In this document: positions 28,850 through 38,183 of the stretch, in pieces
Layout of the letters: every line of letters begins with the position of its first letter
Position numbering within the stretch: the first letter of the stretch is position 1
Assembly (NCBI GenBank): GCA_016927595.1
Contig: JAFGMI010000042.1
Span: forward strand, 83,901 to 147,900
Reading direction: 5' to 3'
DNA from: Melioribacteraceae bacterium
Lineage (GTDB): Bacteria; Bacteroidota; Ignavibacteria; Ignavibacteriales; Melioribacteraceae
Length of the DNA stretch: 64,000 nucleotides
Notes under the pieces: model-generated
What the model was told of the DNA's origin: nothing
Seen by the model: the letters and a program-made list of their open reading frames with translations, nothing else
The model's database searches: none
Translations under genes and position numbers: made by a program

Positions 28850-30943
28850 TTACTTAATCAGCATCATTTTTCTAACCGAATTAAATTCTCCGGCATCGAT
28901 TGAATAAAAATATAATCCGGATGATAATCCACTTGCATTGAATTTCACTTTATGATAACCGGCATTTCTGGTCTCATCGATTAACTTTGCGATTTCCTGT
29001 CCCAGTATATTAAAAATCCGGATTCTCACTTCAGCGGTTTTAGGCAGCGCAAATTCAATAACCGTTGAAGGATTAAAAGGATTGGGATAATTCTGATTCA
29101 AAGCAAAATCAGCGGGAATATCTGAATCGTCAACAGAAACAACCGGCGGGAAAACAAAGTCATCATTATTTCGCGGAATCAGTTTATAATTATTGAATGA
29201 ATAGTACATAACGCCGGTAATTTCTTCTATTTCCGTGCCTGCATCAAGAAATACCAGCGTAGTGTCATCAATTAGCAGCGGATCCCATAAATTATGATAT
29301 TTATGGTCACCGTCCTGAAGTTCAACTCTTGTATCCCCGCTGCCGTCATTCACCAGTATTTCACCATAATTACTGCTTCCGTCGGCATTATAATTTGAAA
29401 CCTCAGCATCAACATATTTCACCAGAACACCTTCCCATTGTTCAGCATTAATACTTCCATTCGGGAGAAAATCTACCGACCCGGTTTGTACAACTTCAGC
29501 CTCAGGCAGTTCATTACCGGAGCTGACAACAGATGCCTGAGAAGGCTGATTTATATCTTCCAGTTCTGTAAAGTCAAAGTATTCTGCAACCGTACCGGTT
29601 ACGGTAACTAAGTCGCCTTTCCTGAATTTTAAGACTTCGGTACCGAACAGACTTATACCGCTCCAAGGTCCGCCCTCTTCATCCTGAATATAGACTGTGT
29701 TCCCGAGATCACTCGTATCAGCTGTTACAATACCGGAAACCGTAACTTCATAACCTTGCAGCGAACTCATTCCGCTACCAAAGGGACTATATTGTATATC
29801 CTTTATATCCGGAGAACTTGTTTTAGCGAAAAAGAAAAGTTTACCCGCAACTGTATCGGCGGGTTCCACCGTTATATTGCCGAGGTCATCTTGAGCGGTA
29901 AGGTAATAATCAATTATCACGTCATCCTGAAAAACGGCAGGTATAGTTGCCGAGTAAACCGAATCGCCCGAAGTATTCATCTGAACATGATTAAGCGAAC
30001 CGCCGTCAACTCTGTAATGCAGATCCGCTCTCGCTACCGTACCATCGGCATCATAGATTTTGCTGGTAATTTCAACATCAGTATCAGGAAGGGCGATTGC
30101 AGTATTTCTATGAATAGAGGAGATTGTCGGAGGTGCGGCACCAACTTTAATATCACCCGGGTACAGTGGAACTATATAATATGTATCCTCCCTTGTTGTC
30201 AGCGCACCGCGAATATATTCAATAGCAGAGCCATCAACGGGAGGCTCATAATCGGTTAAACCCGTAAGCCTGTTTCCATCTGAAGCAACTTTAAAGAACG
30301 ATGATTGTGTATAAACCATAAGGTGATTGCCGTTACCGTCATTCAGGCGGAAATATCCATTGGTAACATTTCTGTCACTCGTTGTAAAATTTTTCAGTAT
30401 AACGTACATCCCTTCGTATTTTTCACCTTCGGGATTCTTTTCTCCGCCGTTCATCAGTGCATCCATGCTTACTTCAACCGGATCAGGTCTTTTGGGAAGC
30501 TGACTGATAACCTCAACCGGGGCAATCGGATCTAACAACACAAAGAACTCAGTCGTTGATATGTATTCACTAACAACACCTGTAACCCTGATTACCTGGG
30601 CTGTATCCACGAGATCGAAGAATGTGTTCTGATTGACTCCCGTTGTATCGTCCTGCAGCACGAGCATTCCGCCCCAGGGCTGACCGTCTACATCCTGCAT
30701 ATAAACCGACCATCTGCCACCCGCCCAAATTATCGGACGCCTGTCATTTTGCGCATCGACTACTGGTGCAACCGTAACAACGCCTTCGATGGTAAGTGTA
30801 TCGCCGTCTCTTGGCGAGGCTACATCCCCTGTGTTAGCGATATCATCAATAAACTGTATATCGCTTATTTTAACTGTAGGGTAAGTTTGCGCATAGAATG
30901 ATGAACAGATAAAAAGCAATGTAAGTAGTAAACACTTTTTCAT
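28850..30943 (-). CDS. OB-fold (YhcR/ExeM-like) T9SS-exported protein
   Basis: The 697-residue protein has a signal peptide, two OB-fold-like segments resembling those of extracellular nucleases, and a T9SS sorting domain with 'QNYPNPFNPST'. The first segment (about 25-130) contains 'TLTIEGVVTVAP' and 'YMQDVDGQPWGGM'. The second (about 395-590) contains 'VTVSGIVTADTSDLGNTVYI' and 'QDEEGGPWSGI'. An Ig-like domain lies between them (about 275-370). No nuclease catalytic site is present in this chain. In ExeM/YhcR enzymes such OB-folds accompany the EEP or metallophosphatase domain; here an EEP nuclease is encoded separately in the same operon. Confidence 0.75.
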   Translation of the reverse strand: MKKCLLLTLLFICSSFYAQTYPTVKISDIQFIDDIANTGDVASPRDGDTLTIEGVVTVAPVVDAQNDRRPIIWAGGRWSVYMQDVDGQPWGGMLVLQDDTTGVNQNTFFDLVDTAQVIRVTGVVSEYISTTEFFVLLDPIAPVEVISQLPKRPDPVEVSMDALMNGGEKNPEGEKYEGMYVILKNFTTSDRNVTNGYFRLNDGNGNHLMVYTQSSFFKVASDGNRLTGLTDYEPPVDGSAIEYIRGALTTREDTYYIVPLYPGDIKVGAAPPTISSIHRNTAIALPDTDVEITSKIYDADGTVARADLHYRVDGGSLNHVQMNTSGDSVYSATIPAVFQDDVIIDYYLTAQDDLGNITVEPADTVAGKLFFFAKTSSPDIKDIQYSPFGSGMSSLQGYEVTVSGIVTADTSDLGNTVYIQDEEGGPWSGISLFGTEVLKFRKGDLVTVTGTVAEYFDFTELEDINQPSQASVVSSGNELPEAEVVQTGSVDFLPNGSINAEQWEGVLVKYVDAEVSNYNADGSSNYGEILVNDGSGDTRVELQDGDHKYHNLWDPLLIDDTTLVFLDAGTEIEEITGVMYYSFNNYKLIPRNNDDFVFPPVVSVDDSDIPADFALNQNYPNPFNPSTVIEFALPKTAEVRIRIFNILGQEIAKLIDETRNAGYHKVKFNASGLSSGLYFYSIDAGEFNSVRKMMLIK

Positions 30944-30955
30944 ATTAATTATCCC

Positions 30956-33040
30956 TTACTTAATTACTAAAAATTTTCCAATCTTTATATTATCCGATCG
31001 AAGATCTTTAACTGAAAACAAATACAGTCCCGTTGCAACAGCCTGGTCATTTTCCGTAACTAGATCCCAGGCATGTTCGCCGCCTGACATTTTCTGCGAA
31101 CCATCGGCATAAGTTTCAAACCAACGCACGTCTGATCCGTTGCTGAGCTGGTTGTGGTGTATTCGTTTTACTATATCGCCCGAAAGAGTATAAATTGTTA
31201 TCTCACATTCTTCGGGCAGATTATAAAAATAAATTTTCCTTAAACGTTCCGAACTTCCGTCCCAGTAAGCATTGCCGTAATAGGGATTCGGATATACCCC
31301 GACTTTAGATTCTTCATCATTAACGGCAGGAGTACCCGGAAGAATTCTTTGTGCAGATGCAAGCTTGGCTGATTCCAAACTTTCCAATTTGTTTTCAGGA
31401 TCACCGGTATCAAAAGCAGTCACGGAGTAAACATACTGCCATCCGTTCAGAAGATTATTTATTTCGAATTTATACTTATACTCAATATCATCATCAGCAA
31501 ATTTAACAGGCTGTTCAAGTTCAATAAAAGAGAAACCCGTATTGAACCCAAGATCATTATCCTTCCTGTCAAATTCTGCGATCAGTGTCATGGAAGCAAG
31601 AACGTCCTGGGCTTCAGACAAATCGAATCCTGCATTTGTACGATAAATACGATAACCCTCAAAATCCTTTTTAACGGAAATAGGGTCGATTGAATCTTCG
31701 GCACGGGCGTCCCAATAGACTGTAACTTTCTGCGATTCGGGTACAACTTTAACTATAGGTGTAAGGGGCGGACTCGGAAGAATATATCTTGTGATTGAGC
31801 CATCACCGTCCAAATCTTCCCCCGTATCGAGTACACCGTTCCCGTTTCTGTCCTCACCATGATAAGCTCTTAATGCCCAGCTTGCATTTCTATAAAGATT
31901 TTCCTTTTGTGCTTCGGTATCGCTTGCAGGATTTTCGAAACCTGCTTTTTTCGCGGCAACAATTGCAAATGTAATATTAATGGAATCACCCGGTGCAAGC
32001 GTTTCGAAATCACCTGCAGAAATAAGCATTGATCTGTTACTGGCACCTCTGAGAGATGAAGGGTTTACACCGGAATTATATTTATTATTGCCTCCGAAAT
32101 AGCCCTGGAGTTTTCTGTATCTGTCAACATCATTCTGAGGCATAAAGAAATTCGGGTCATCCGTGTTCCTGAACTGCCAGCTTGTAAATGCGACAGTATC
32201 GAATTCAGTATCCGAACCAAGATACTGAATACCAATATAACTGTCGGTAAAGCCGATATCGCCCGCAGCATCAAATTCGTAAGCAATAAAGAGAGAATCG
32301 TCGTACCCGTTGCCGCTTTTATTGAAAAACGCACCGCCGCTTCTGGGTGAAGTAACATTTGTATTACGGACGACAGTGTCCGTCCATAATCCTACGTAAA
32401 TGCTGTCGATATATTTATCCGAAACATTTTTAATCCAGTAGTTCATAATCACAAAATAATTTGCGAATGAAAAATTCCAGGCATATGTTTCCTGGTGAAC
32501 GCTAAGACCGAGCGGTTTATGATCGACGATCAGTTCACCGTTACTGAAAACAAGACTTGTATCGGAAAAGTCAATTACAAAATCCTGGTGAGATACCGCA
32601 TCGGGTTTAAAGAATCTTGATTCGGTAAGAGAAGATTTTTCCACAACTACATCAGCAGGTTTATTAGTAAATTCGAACCCGCCGCCTCTTGTAGATATCG
32701 AGGAAGCATCTACAGCTCCTGTTGTAACGAAAGGACCGGTTTTGTTACTTCCCGTTGCATCGGTGCTCAAAAACGCACCGATCCATAAACCACCGTCAAA
32801 AATATGTTCAATACCGCTTCCGAGCGGATATTCGCATGAAGGCTGGTCGGGCCATTTTGAGAAACCATGACCATAGGTACCAAAGTTCGTTACCGTTAAA
32901 CCGATATTTCCAACATTTGTAAATTTCGAGTCGTCGTCTTTGAGCAGTTTTCCTAGTCTGTATTCTTTATCATCTGAATCGAATGTAAAGGCAGCTATCA
33001 GAAATATTGTCAGTAATAATAGAAAGTTATAATGTCTCAT
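30956..33040 (-). CDS. long FN3/FlgD-like surface protein, first gene of surface operon 1
   Basis: The 694-residue protein has a signal sequence and a large N-terminal region with 'VTNFGTYGHGF' and 'IFDGGLWIGAF'. A fibronectin type III domain follows ('KVTVYWDARAEDSIDP', 'KDFEGYRIYRT', about 440-560), then a FlgD-like C-terminal domain ('VYPNPY', 'CEITIYTLSGDIVKRI') ending 'GKFLVIK'. The C-terminal domain differs from the 'NYPNPFNPST' class but is likely also a sorting or anchoring domain. It is homologous over its architecture to the 1178-aa protein at 49329-52865. The molecular function is unknown. Confidence 0.8.
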   Translation of the reverse strand: MRHYNFLLLLTIFLIAAFTFDSDDKEYRLGKLLKDDDSKFTNVGNIGLTVTNFGTYGHGFSKWPDQPSCEYPLGSGIEHIFDGGLWIGAFLSTDATGSNKTGPFVTTGAVDASSISTRGGGFEFTNKPADVVVEKSSLTESRFFKPDAVSHQDFVIDFSDTSLVFSNGELIVDHKPLGLSVHQETYAWNFSFANYFVIMNYWIKNVSDKYIDSIYVGLWTDTVVRNTNVTSPRSGGAFFNKSGNGYDDSLFIAYEFDAAGDIGFTDSYIGIQYLGSDTEFDTVAFTSWQFRNTDDPNFFMPQNDVDRYRKLQGYFGGNNKYNSGVNPSSLRGASNRSMLISAGDFETLAPGDSINITFAIVAAKKAGFENPASDTEAQKENLYRNASWALRAYHGEDRNGNGVLDTGEDLDGDGSITRYILPSPPLTPIVKVVPESQKVTVYWDARAEDSIDPISVKKDFEGYRIYRTNAGFDLSEAQDVLASMTLIAEFDRKDNDLGFNTGFSFIELEQPVKFADDDIEYKYKFEINNLLNGWQYVYSVTAFDTGDPENKLESLESAKLASAQRILPGTPAVNDEESKVGVYPNPYYGNAYWDGSSERLRKIYFYNLPEECEITIYTLSGDIVKRIHHNQLSNGSDVRWFETYADGSQKMSGGEHAWDLVTENDQAVATGLYLFSVKDLRSDNIKIGKFLVIK

Positions 33041-33134
33041 TAAATTATCTAATTCCTAAAAACAGGGGTATAAAATAGACAACTGGGAACCGTATTTCAA
33101 TTAAAAAAAGCTTGTATTCAACGAGTAATTTACA

Positions 33135-33165
33135 TAAAAAAACCCGTCTTTAAACAAAGACGGGT
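33135..33165 (-). terminator. intrinsic terminator of the kor operon
   Basis: A perfect 10-bp stem (ACCCGTCTTT / AAAGACGGGT) with a 4-nt loop is followed on the minus strand by TTTTTTA. It lies 21 bp beyond the stop of the last kor gene and upstream of surface operon 1, which it insulates. Confidence 0.85.
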
Positions 33166-33185
33166 CTTTAAATCATGAAGAATAA

Positions 33186-33740
33186 TTATGCAGATACTTC
33201 AACCTCACCAACTAATTCACTGCCCTTTTTTATTGCTTCTTCATTAAGAGGAATCAGGTTATGATAACGCTCGGGGAGAACCTGCTTTAACCCCTTGAGA
33301 ATATTATCCATTCCGATTATAGGTTTCTTCTTCAGGAATGCACCCAGCATAATCATATTGAGAATTTTTGTATTCTTCATCTTTGCTGCTTCCGAACTTG
33401 CAGCTATACCAATTATTTGTATATCATTCCTGGTAGGGGGATTTATAACATTAGTACTTTCATATATGATAAGACCTCCGGGTTTAACGGAGTTTTCAAA
33501 CTTATCGACAGACGGCTGATTGAGTGCAATAACCGTATCGAACCTGGAAATAATCGGCGAACTAATTTTAGAATCGCTTATAATTGTAATACAATTGGCG
33601 GTGCCGCCTCTCATTTCGGGGCCATAGGAAGGCATCCAGCTAACTTCCTTATTCTCCATCATACCTGCATAACAAAGTATCATTCCCATCGATAGAACAC
33701 CCTGTCCGCCAAAACCTGCAATTATAATTTCTTCTGTCAT
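33186..33740 (-). CDS. korC: 2-oxoacid:ferredoxin oxidoreductase, gamma subunit
   Basis: The 184-residue protein begins with the gamma-domain signature 'GFGGQGVLSMG', typical of the PFOR/KOR gamma subunit. It is the last gene of a four-gene set (ferredoxin, alpha, beta, gamma). The 85-bp gap before it contains a small hairpin (CTGCCG/CGGCAG) placed just ahead of the GGGGAG ribosome binding site, which might tune its translation. The enzyme oxidatively decarboxylates a 2-oxoacid to the acyl-CoA while reducing ferredoxin, or runs in reverse for CO2 fixation. The substrate (2-oxoglutarate versus a branched-chain oxoacid) is not certain. Confidence 0.88.
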   Translation of the reverse strand: MTEEIIIAGFGGQGVLSMGMILCYAGMMENKEVSWMPSYGPEMRGGTANCITIISDSKISSPIISRFDTVIALNQPSVDKFENSVKPGGLIIYESTNVINPPTRNDIQIIGIAASSEAAKMKNTKILNMIMLGAFLKKKPIIGMDNILKGLKQVLPERYHNLIPLNEEAIKKGSELVGEVEVSA

Positions 33741-33825
33741 AATTCAATTCTCCCCTGCCGCGAACAACCGGCAGTAATTTTAATTCGTATGAAAGAATCA
33801 TTCACAACAATACTGGAATAATTTT

Positions 33826-34644
33826 TTATTTACCGTCCGGTGTTTTCAAATCTCCTAACGGATAATACGGAAGCATATTATCCTCAAGCCATTTATTAGA
33901 TTCAACCGGTGTCATTTTCCAGTTTGAAGGACAATTGGATACAACTTCAATAAAACAAGTGCCCTTGTTCTGTTTCTGATATTCAAACGATTTTTGAATA
34001 GCCTTTTTCATTTTACGTACATTGGTCGGCTTGTGTACCGACTGACGCGTTACATAATATGTGCCCGGTAACTGAGCCACCAGGTCTGTCATCTTTAAAG
34101 GAGCTCCCATTGTAATTACATCTCTTCCGAATGGTGAAGTTGTGGATTTCATATCGGGAAGCGTAGTCGGAGCCATTTGACCGCCTGTCATACCGTATAT
34201 ACCGTTATTTATGAAGATGATCAGAATATTCTCACCCCTGTTGCAAGTATGAATTGTTTCTCCTGTTCCGATTGCAGCGAGGTCGCCGTCACCCTGATAT
34301 GAAAAGACCAATTTCTCAGGAAGTACACGTTTAATTCCGGTGGCTACTGCAGATGCTCTGCCATGAGCTGCTTCTGACATGTCAATATTCAGATAATTAT
34401 AAGCAAGTACCGAACAACCGACAGGTGCAACTCCGATAACATCGTTGAGAATTCCCATTTCTTCGATCACTTCAGCAAGCAGCCTATGTACAACACCATG
34501 CCCGCAACCCGGGCAGTAATGCATCGGAGTATCATATAATGCACTTTTCGGTGCTTCGTAAACAATGTTATCATTTATACAGATACTTTCTTCCTGAATC
34601 ATTTCCTCGTAGTGCTGATCGTCCAGCATTTTTTTCTCACTCAT
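33826..34644 (-). CDS. korB: 2-oxoacid:ferredoxin oxidoreductase, beta (TPP-binding) subunit
   Basis: The 272-residue subunit binds thiamine pyrophosphate. Visible motifs are 'YCPGCGHG', 'VAPVGCS', the TPP motif 'GDGDLAAIGTGE' with 'NNGIYGMTGGQ', and 'HGRASAVATGIKR'. It belongs to the heterotetrameric KorB/VorC-type family. Its start overlaps korA by 4 bp. The N-terminal extension of about 40 residues before 'YCPGCG' is longer than in many homologues. Confidence 0.92.
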   Translation of the reverse strand: MSEKKMLDDQHYEEMIQEESICINDNIVYEAPKSALYDTPMHYCPGCGHGVVHRLLAEVIEEMGILNDVIGVAPVGCSVLAYNYLNIDMSEAAHGRASAVATGIKRVLPEKLVFSYQGDGDLAAIGTGETIHTCNRGENILIIFINNGIYGMTGGQMAPTTLPDMKSTTSPFGRDVITMGAPLKMTDLVAQLPGTYYVTRQSVHKPTNVRKMKKAIQKSFEYQKQNKGTCFIEVVSNCPSNWKMTPVESNKWLEDNMLPYYPLGDLKTPDGK

Positions 34645-35708
34645 ACAGCACCTCCAATAAATTTTTCTTCTAATTTATCCAGAATTTCCTCGGGTGACGG
34701 CACAATACCGCCCATTCTCCCGTGAAATCTGACGGGCACACTTCCCTCGAGAGCAAGACGTACATCCTCAATCATTTGTCCCGAATTCATCTCAACATCA
34801 AGTATTCCTTTTTTATTTGATGCAACTTCTTTCAATTGCTGGTAAGGGAACGGGAAAAGTGTTATCGGTCTGAACACGCCTACTTTAATGCCCTTCTCGC
34901 GGGCTAAGTCGGCTGATTTCTGACAGATACGTGCGACCAAACCGTATGCGACTATAATGTAATCCGCATCTTCACAATTAATTGCCTGGTATCTTATCTC
35001 GTTCTTTTCAATTTCTCTGTACTTCTTTTGCAGATGGTGATTCAGGACTTCCATTTCATCGGGTTTTAAATGAAGCGAGGTAATAACTCTTCCGTTACCG
35101 TTTTTACGACCAGTAGTTGCCCATTCCAGTTCTTTAAACTCTCTGGACATCTGCGGTTTGAGTTCTACCTTCTCCATCATTTGACCGAGTGCGCCGTCTG
35201 TAAGAATTAAAACAGGATTCCTGTACTTAAAAGCTAATTCGAATGAAAGTCCCACAAAATCAGCCATTTCCTGAACTGTAGAAGGAGCAAGTACAATTAA
35301 CCGATAATCTCCATGCCCGCCGCCTTTAACAGATTGGAAATAATCTCCCTGTGCAGGTTGAATTGTTCCGAGTCCCGGACCCCCTCTGTTAACGTTTACT
35401 AATAGGCAGGGAAGTTCGGCACATGCGATATAAGATATACCTTCCTGCATAAGACTTATTCCCGGGCTGGAAGACGAGGTCATAACTTTTTTGCCAGTCC
35501 CGGCAGCACCGTAGACCATATTGATCGAAGCTATTTCACTTTCAGCCTGCAATACAGTCATTCCTGTTCTATTATTAGCTTCACGGCTCAGGTATTCAAG
35601 AACTTCCGATTGCGGAGTAATAGGATAACCGAAATATGCGTCACAACCGGCTCTGATTGCGGCTTCTGCCAATGCTTCATTACCTTTCATTAATTTTAAT
35701 TCTTTCAT
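34641..35708 (-). CDS. korA: 2-oxoacid:ferredoxin oxidoreductase, alpha subunit (KorA/VorB-like)
   Basis: The 355-residue alpha subunit carries the pyrimidine-binding domain 'GNEALAEAAIRAGCDAYFGY' and 'PITPQSEV', plus the transketolase C-terminal-like domain ('VGVFRPITLFPFPYQQLK'). It resembles the VorB-like form that lacks a fused gamma domain, consistent with the separate korC. It overlaps the ferredoxin gene and korB by 4 bp on each side, so translation is coupled along the operon. Confidence 0.92.
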   Translation of the reverse strand: MKELKLMKGNEALAEAAIRAGCDAYFGYPITPQSEVLEYLSREANNRTGMTVLQAESEIASINMVYGAAGTGKKVMTSSSSPGISLMQEGISYIACAELPCLLVNVNRGGPGLGTIQPAQGDYFQSVKGGGHGDYRLIVLAPSTVQEMADFVGLSFELAFKYRNPVLILTDGALGQMMEKVELKPQMSREFKELEWATTGRKNGNGRVITSLHLKPDEMEVLNHHLQKKYREIEKNEIRYQAINCEDADYIIVAYGLVARICQKSADLAREKGIKVGVFRPITLFPFPYQQLKEVASNKKGILDVEMNSGQMIEDVRLALEGSVPVRFHGRMGGIVPSPEEILDKLEEKFIGGAV

Positions 35709-35992
35709 TCTTTCACCGTTACTGTTAAATCCCCAGTTACATTAGATATTTTAGCTACTTGCTGTTTGGCTTTACTCGTCTGTCTGTAAACAGTAATTAC
35801 AGCATCGGGACAAACAAGTGCGCAATTCGCACAACCTGTGCAATTATCCTCAACTTTTACTATATATAAATAACCTTTCTGGTTTACATGTTTGGATTTT
35901 TCCAGCGTACCCTGTGGGCAGGCTGCGATACATAGCTCGCATCCTTTACATTTTTCAATATCGATAACAATATCACCTTTCACTTTTGCCAT
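35705..35992 (-). CDS. korD: 2x[4Fe-4S] ferredoxin subunit of the Kor complex
   Basis: The 95-residue protein has two ferredoxin motifs, C15-x2-C18-x2-C21-x3-C25-P and C51-x2-C54-x2-C57-x3-C61-P, spaced as in the delta subunit of four-subunit oxoacid oxidoreductases. It takes electrons from TPP and passes them to soluble ferredoxin. It is the first gene of korDABC. Its 5' region contains three hairpins including a terminator-like one 22 bp upstream, suggesting leader control. Confidence 0.9.
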   Translation of the reverse strand: MAKVKGDIVIDIEKCKGCELCIAACPQGTLEKSKHVNQKGYLYIVKVEDNCTGCANCALVCPDAVITVYRQTSKAKQQVAKISNVTGDLTVTVKE

Positions 35993-36000
35993 ATTGTTCT

Positions 36001-36573
36001 CCGTAAATTCATTTAAAAATAAAAAAGGTTACTAAGCATTTAGTAACCTTTCTTTGGAATAAACATTCCAATAATTAGAATATTTAGTATAGCACGAATA
36101 TATGATTTTAGATTAAATTGTCTTTTCATTCTGCTTCGTCCAAAGACGAAATTGTAACAAAAAACTATGCCAAAAAACTGATACTGTTTTTATTGATTTA
36201 AAGATACTAAAATCTTATAAAAGCACAAAAACCGTACATTTTAATTTTGATTTATAGGATAGCGACTCTTTTTTGCCACATCTGAGAAACAGAATAATGT
36301 TTTTGAGAAATAAATTGCAGTTTCATCTGACTATCAGAACGTCATGAAATAAATAGATAATGTTTTTTAAGTAAGATCCTAGACCGGAAATATTACTGAA
36401 TATTTATTCTACATTCCGATATTCCATCCCGAATAATAGTCGTTCGTCTATTTTTAAAACAATTCAACAAAAATACTTTATAGATTTATTTCCGAAATGT
36501 AAGCGATACCATCCTAATTAAATCTTGAGCGTACATAATTACAATAATTAGTTAATAATCAGGGAAATTAACT
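36001..36573. other. intergenic region between kor operon and sulfotransferase-like gene
   Basis: This AT-rich divergent region of about 570 bp contains no convincing ORF. The 150 bp next to korD hold three hairpins in the minus-strand leader (36135-36150, 36054-36071, 36024-36051). The remaining 420 bp show runs of A and T and no clear operator or tRNA. A small RNA cannot be excluded. Confidence 0.6.
36015..36071 (-). promoter_or_regulatory. leader hairpin pair, attenuator-like, upstream of korD
   Basis: On the minus strand, TTGGAAT-gttt-ATTCCAA is immediately followed by a 12-bp perfect stem AAAGGTTACTAA-atgc-TTAGTAACCTTT and the tract TTTATTTTT. The tract ends 22 bp before the korD start. 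There is no upstream minus-strand gene that this terminator could serve; the nearest, lipA, ends 1.2 kb away. It therefore sits in the 5' leader of the kor operon. Confidence 0.6.
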
Positions 36574-37143
36574 ATGATTACTATTGTATCAGGATTACGT
36601 TTCAGCGGTAAGGAGTTGATGATGAAGGCATTGAAAGCCTCCGGGATGAATGTAGTTCCGAATTATCTGCCGAGACAAAATACGGTAAACCACATACAAT
36701 TTTCAGAGTCCGAGAGTATGAGATTGTGTTTGAAAGATCCTCTCTGGCTTAAAAATGCTGATAACAGTTTAATAAAATTAATATCATTCCTGATACCACA
36801 GCTTCCGTTCGAGTATTCTTACAATGTAATTTTCATGGAAAATAAAAACAGATTTTTATTCGAACCGGATCCGGTATATAATTCTTTGCAGGATCGGCTA
36901 ACGCCGGAAGACGCAATAAAAAAAACTTTTCTCGACGAACACATTTCACGTGTGAAGGGATGGATGAGCAATCACTCAAATTTTCAATTCACGACAGTGA
37001 ACTATTTGTCACTTCTTGAGAGTCCATTTAAGGTGCTGAAATTTATAAGTACCGAATTCGGAATAGAATTAAATATGACTAAGGGCTGCAATGTGCTATA
37101 CGGAAATAACTTTAAAAGAAATAAGTATCTTCAGATTGGCTGA
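36574..37143 (+). CDS. degenerate sulfotransferase-like P-loop protein
   Basis: The 189-residue protein begins 'MITIVSGLRFSGKELMMKAL', which aligns by eye with the opening of bacterial sulfotransferase-like proteins ('VSGLPRSGTSLMMQ-L'). The usual R-S-G-T phosphosulfate loop is changed to F-S-G-K, which looks more like a Walker A with Glu in place of Ser/Thr. The C-terminal 'SRVKGWMSNHSNFQFTTVNY' also recalls this family, in which the region after the dimer helix contacts the sugar or phosphosulfate. It stands alone between the divergent kor leader and convergent lipA. It could be active on another nucleotide or may be a decayed member. Confidence 0.55.
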   Translation: MITIVSGLRFSGKELMMKALKASGMNVVPNYLPRQNTVNHIQFSESESMRLCLKDPLWLKNADNSLIKLISFLIPQLPFEYSYNVIFMENKNRFLFEPDPVYNSLQDRLTPEDAIKKTFLDEHISRVKGWMSNHSNFQFTTVNYLSLLESPFKVLKFISTEFGIELNMTKGCNVLYGNNFKRNKYLQIG

Positions 37144-37274
37144 GAGTAATAATATATTAATAATTTCGCTATACTCGTCTGTTTGCTAATGGCAGATCCG
37201 GATTTCTCATTCTTTAATTTTTTATTTATCCCTTTTGACTATAGTACCAGATTAAAGAGTAAATAACTTACGTA

Positions 37275-38183
37275 TTACTTCCACATGTCTCTCGCCTGTT
37301 TGTCGGCGTGATACGAACTTCTTACCAACGGACCTGATTCAACGGCTTTAAATCCCATTTTAAGTCCTTCTTCTTTGTACATTTTGAATTCGTCGGGAGT
37401 TACATAGCGATGTACGGGAAGATGATTTTTCGTAGGCTGAAGATATTGCCCTATTGTCATTATATCGCAACCATGTTCCTTAAGCTCGCGCATTAGTTCT
37501 AAAACTTCCTCTGTTCTCTCGCCTATCCCAACCATAATTCCGCTTTTGGTTCTTAGTCCTCTATCTTTGAACCAGCGAATCAATTCAAGACTTCTATTGT
37601 ACTTCGCCTGGGGACGAACCGCATGGTAAAGCCTCTGCACCGTTTCCAGATTATGATTTAAAATGTGGGGTGGATGTTTCATGATTATCTCAAATGCATG
37701 CTCCTCACCTTTGAAATCCGGGATTAAAATTTCAACCGTGGTTTTGGGCATTCTTTCATTGATCAATCTTACGGTCTCGGCAAAGATGCCTGCTCCTCCA
37801 TCATTAAGTTCATCCCTGTTGACTGAAGTAATAACGACATGACGAAGTTCCAATTGTTCAACGGATTCGGCAACGCGGCGCGGTTCATCGAGGTCAAGTT
37901 CTGTAGGCAACCCTACTTTCACGTTGCAGAATCCGCAACTACGGGTACATGTATCACCCAGTATCATAAAGGTTGCTGTACGTGCATTCCAGCATTCGGC
38001 AATGTTAGGGCATCTGGCTTCTTCACATACAGTGTTAAGCTTTGCCTTGCGCATTAAAGAATGCACATCTTTATAGTTTTGTCCTGCAGGCAATTTAACT
38101 TTAAGCCAATCAGGTCTTTTACCCAAATCCACTCTTTCTTTTTCAACTGCCTCTTTAAAATCTCTTTGATGTTTATTTATCAT
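37275..38183 (-). CDS. lipA: lipoyl synthase (LipA)
   Basis: LipA (302 aa) is a radical SAM enzyme that inserts two sulfurs into protein-bound octanoate. Both Fe-S sites are complete: the auxiliary cluster C53-x4-C58-x5-C64 and the SAM cluster C79-x3-C83-x2-C86. The C-terminal 'RSSYHAD' serine motif, which ligates the auxiliary cluster, is present. It is the last gene of a minus-strand lipoate cluster, after a 324-bp gap rich in degenerate repeats, and works with LipB and the E2 protein encoded upstream. Confidence 0.98.
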   Translation of the reverse strand: MINKHQRDFKEAVEKERVDLGKRPDWLKVKLPAGQNYKDVHSLMRKAKLNTVCEEARCPNIAECWNARTATFMILGDTCTRSCGFCNVKVGLPTELDLDEPRRVAESVEQLELRHVVITSVNRDELNDGGAGIFAETVRLINERMPKTTVEILIPDFKGEEHAFEIIMKHPPHILNHNLETVQRLYHAVRPQAKYNRSLELIRWFKDRGLRTKSGIMVGIGERTEEVLELMRELKEHGCDIMTIGQYLQPTKNHLPVHRYVTPDEFKMYKEEGLKMGFKAVESGPLVRSSYHADKQARDMWK

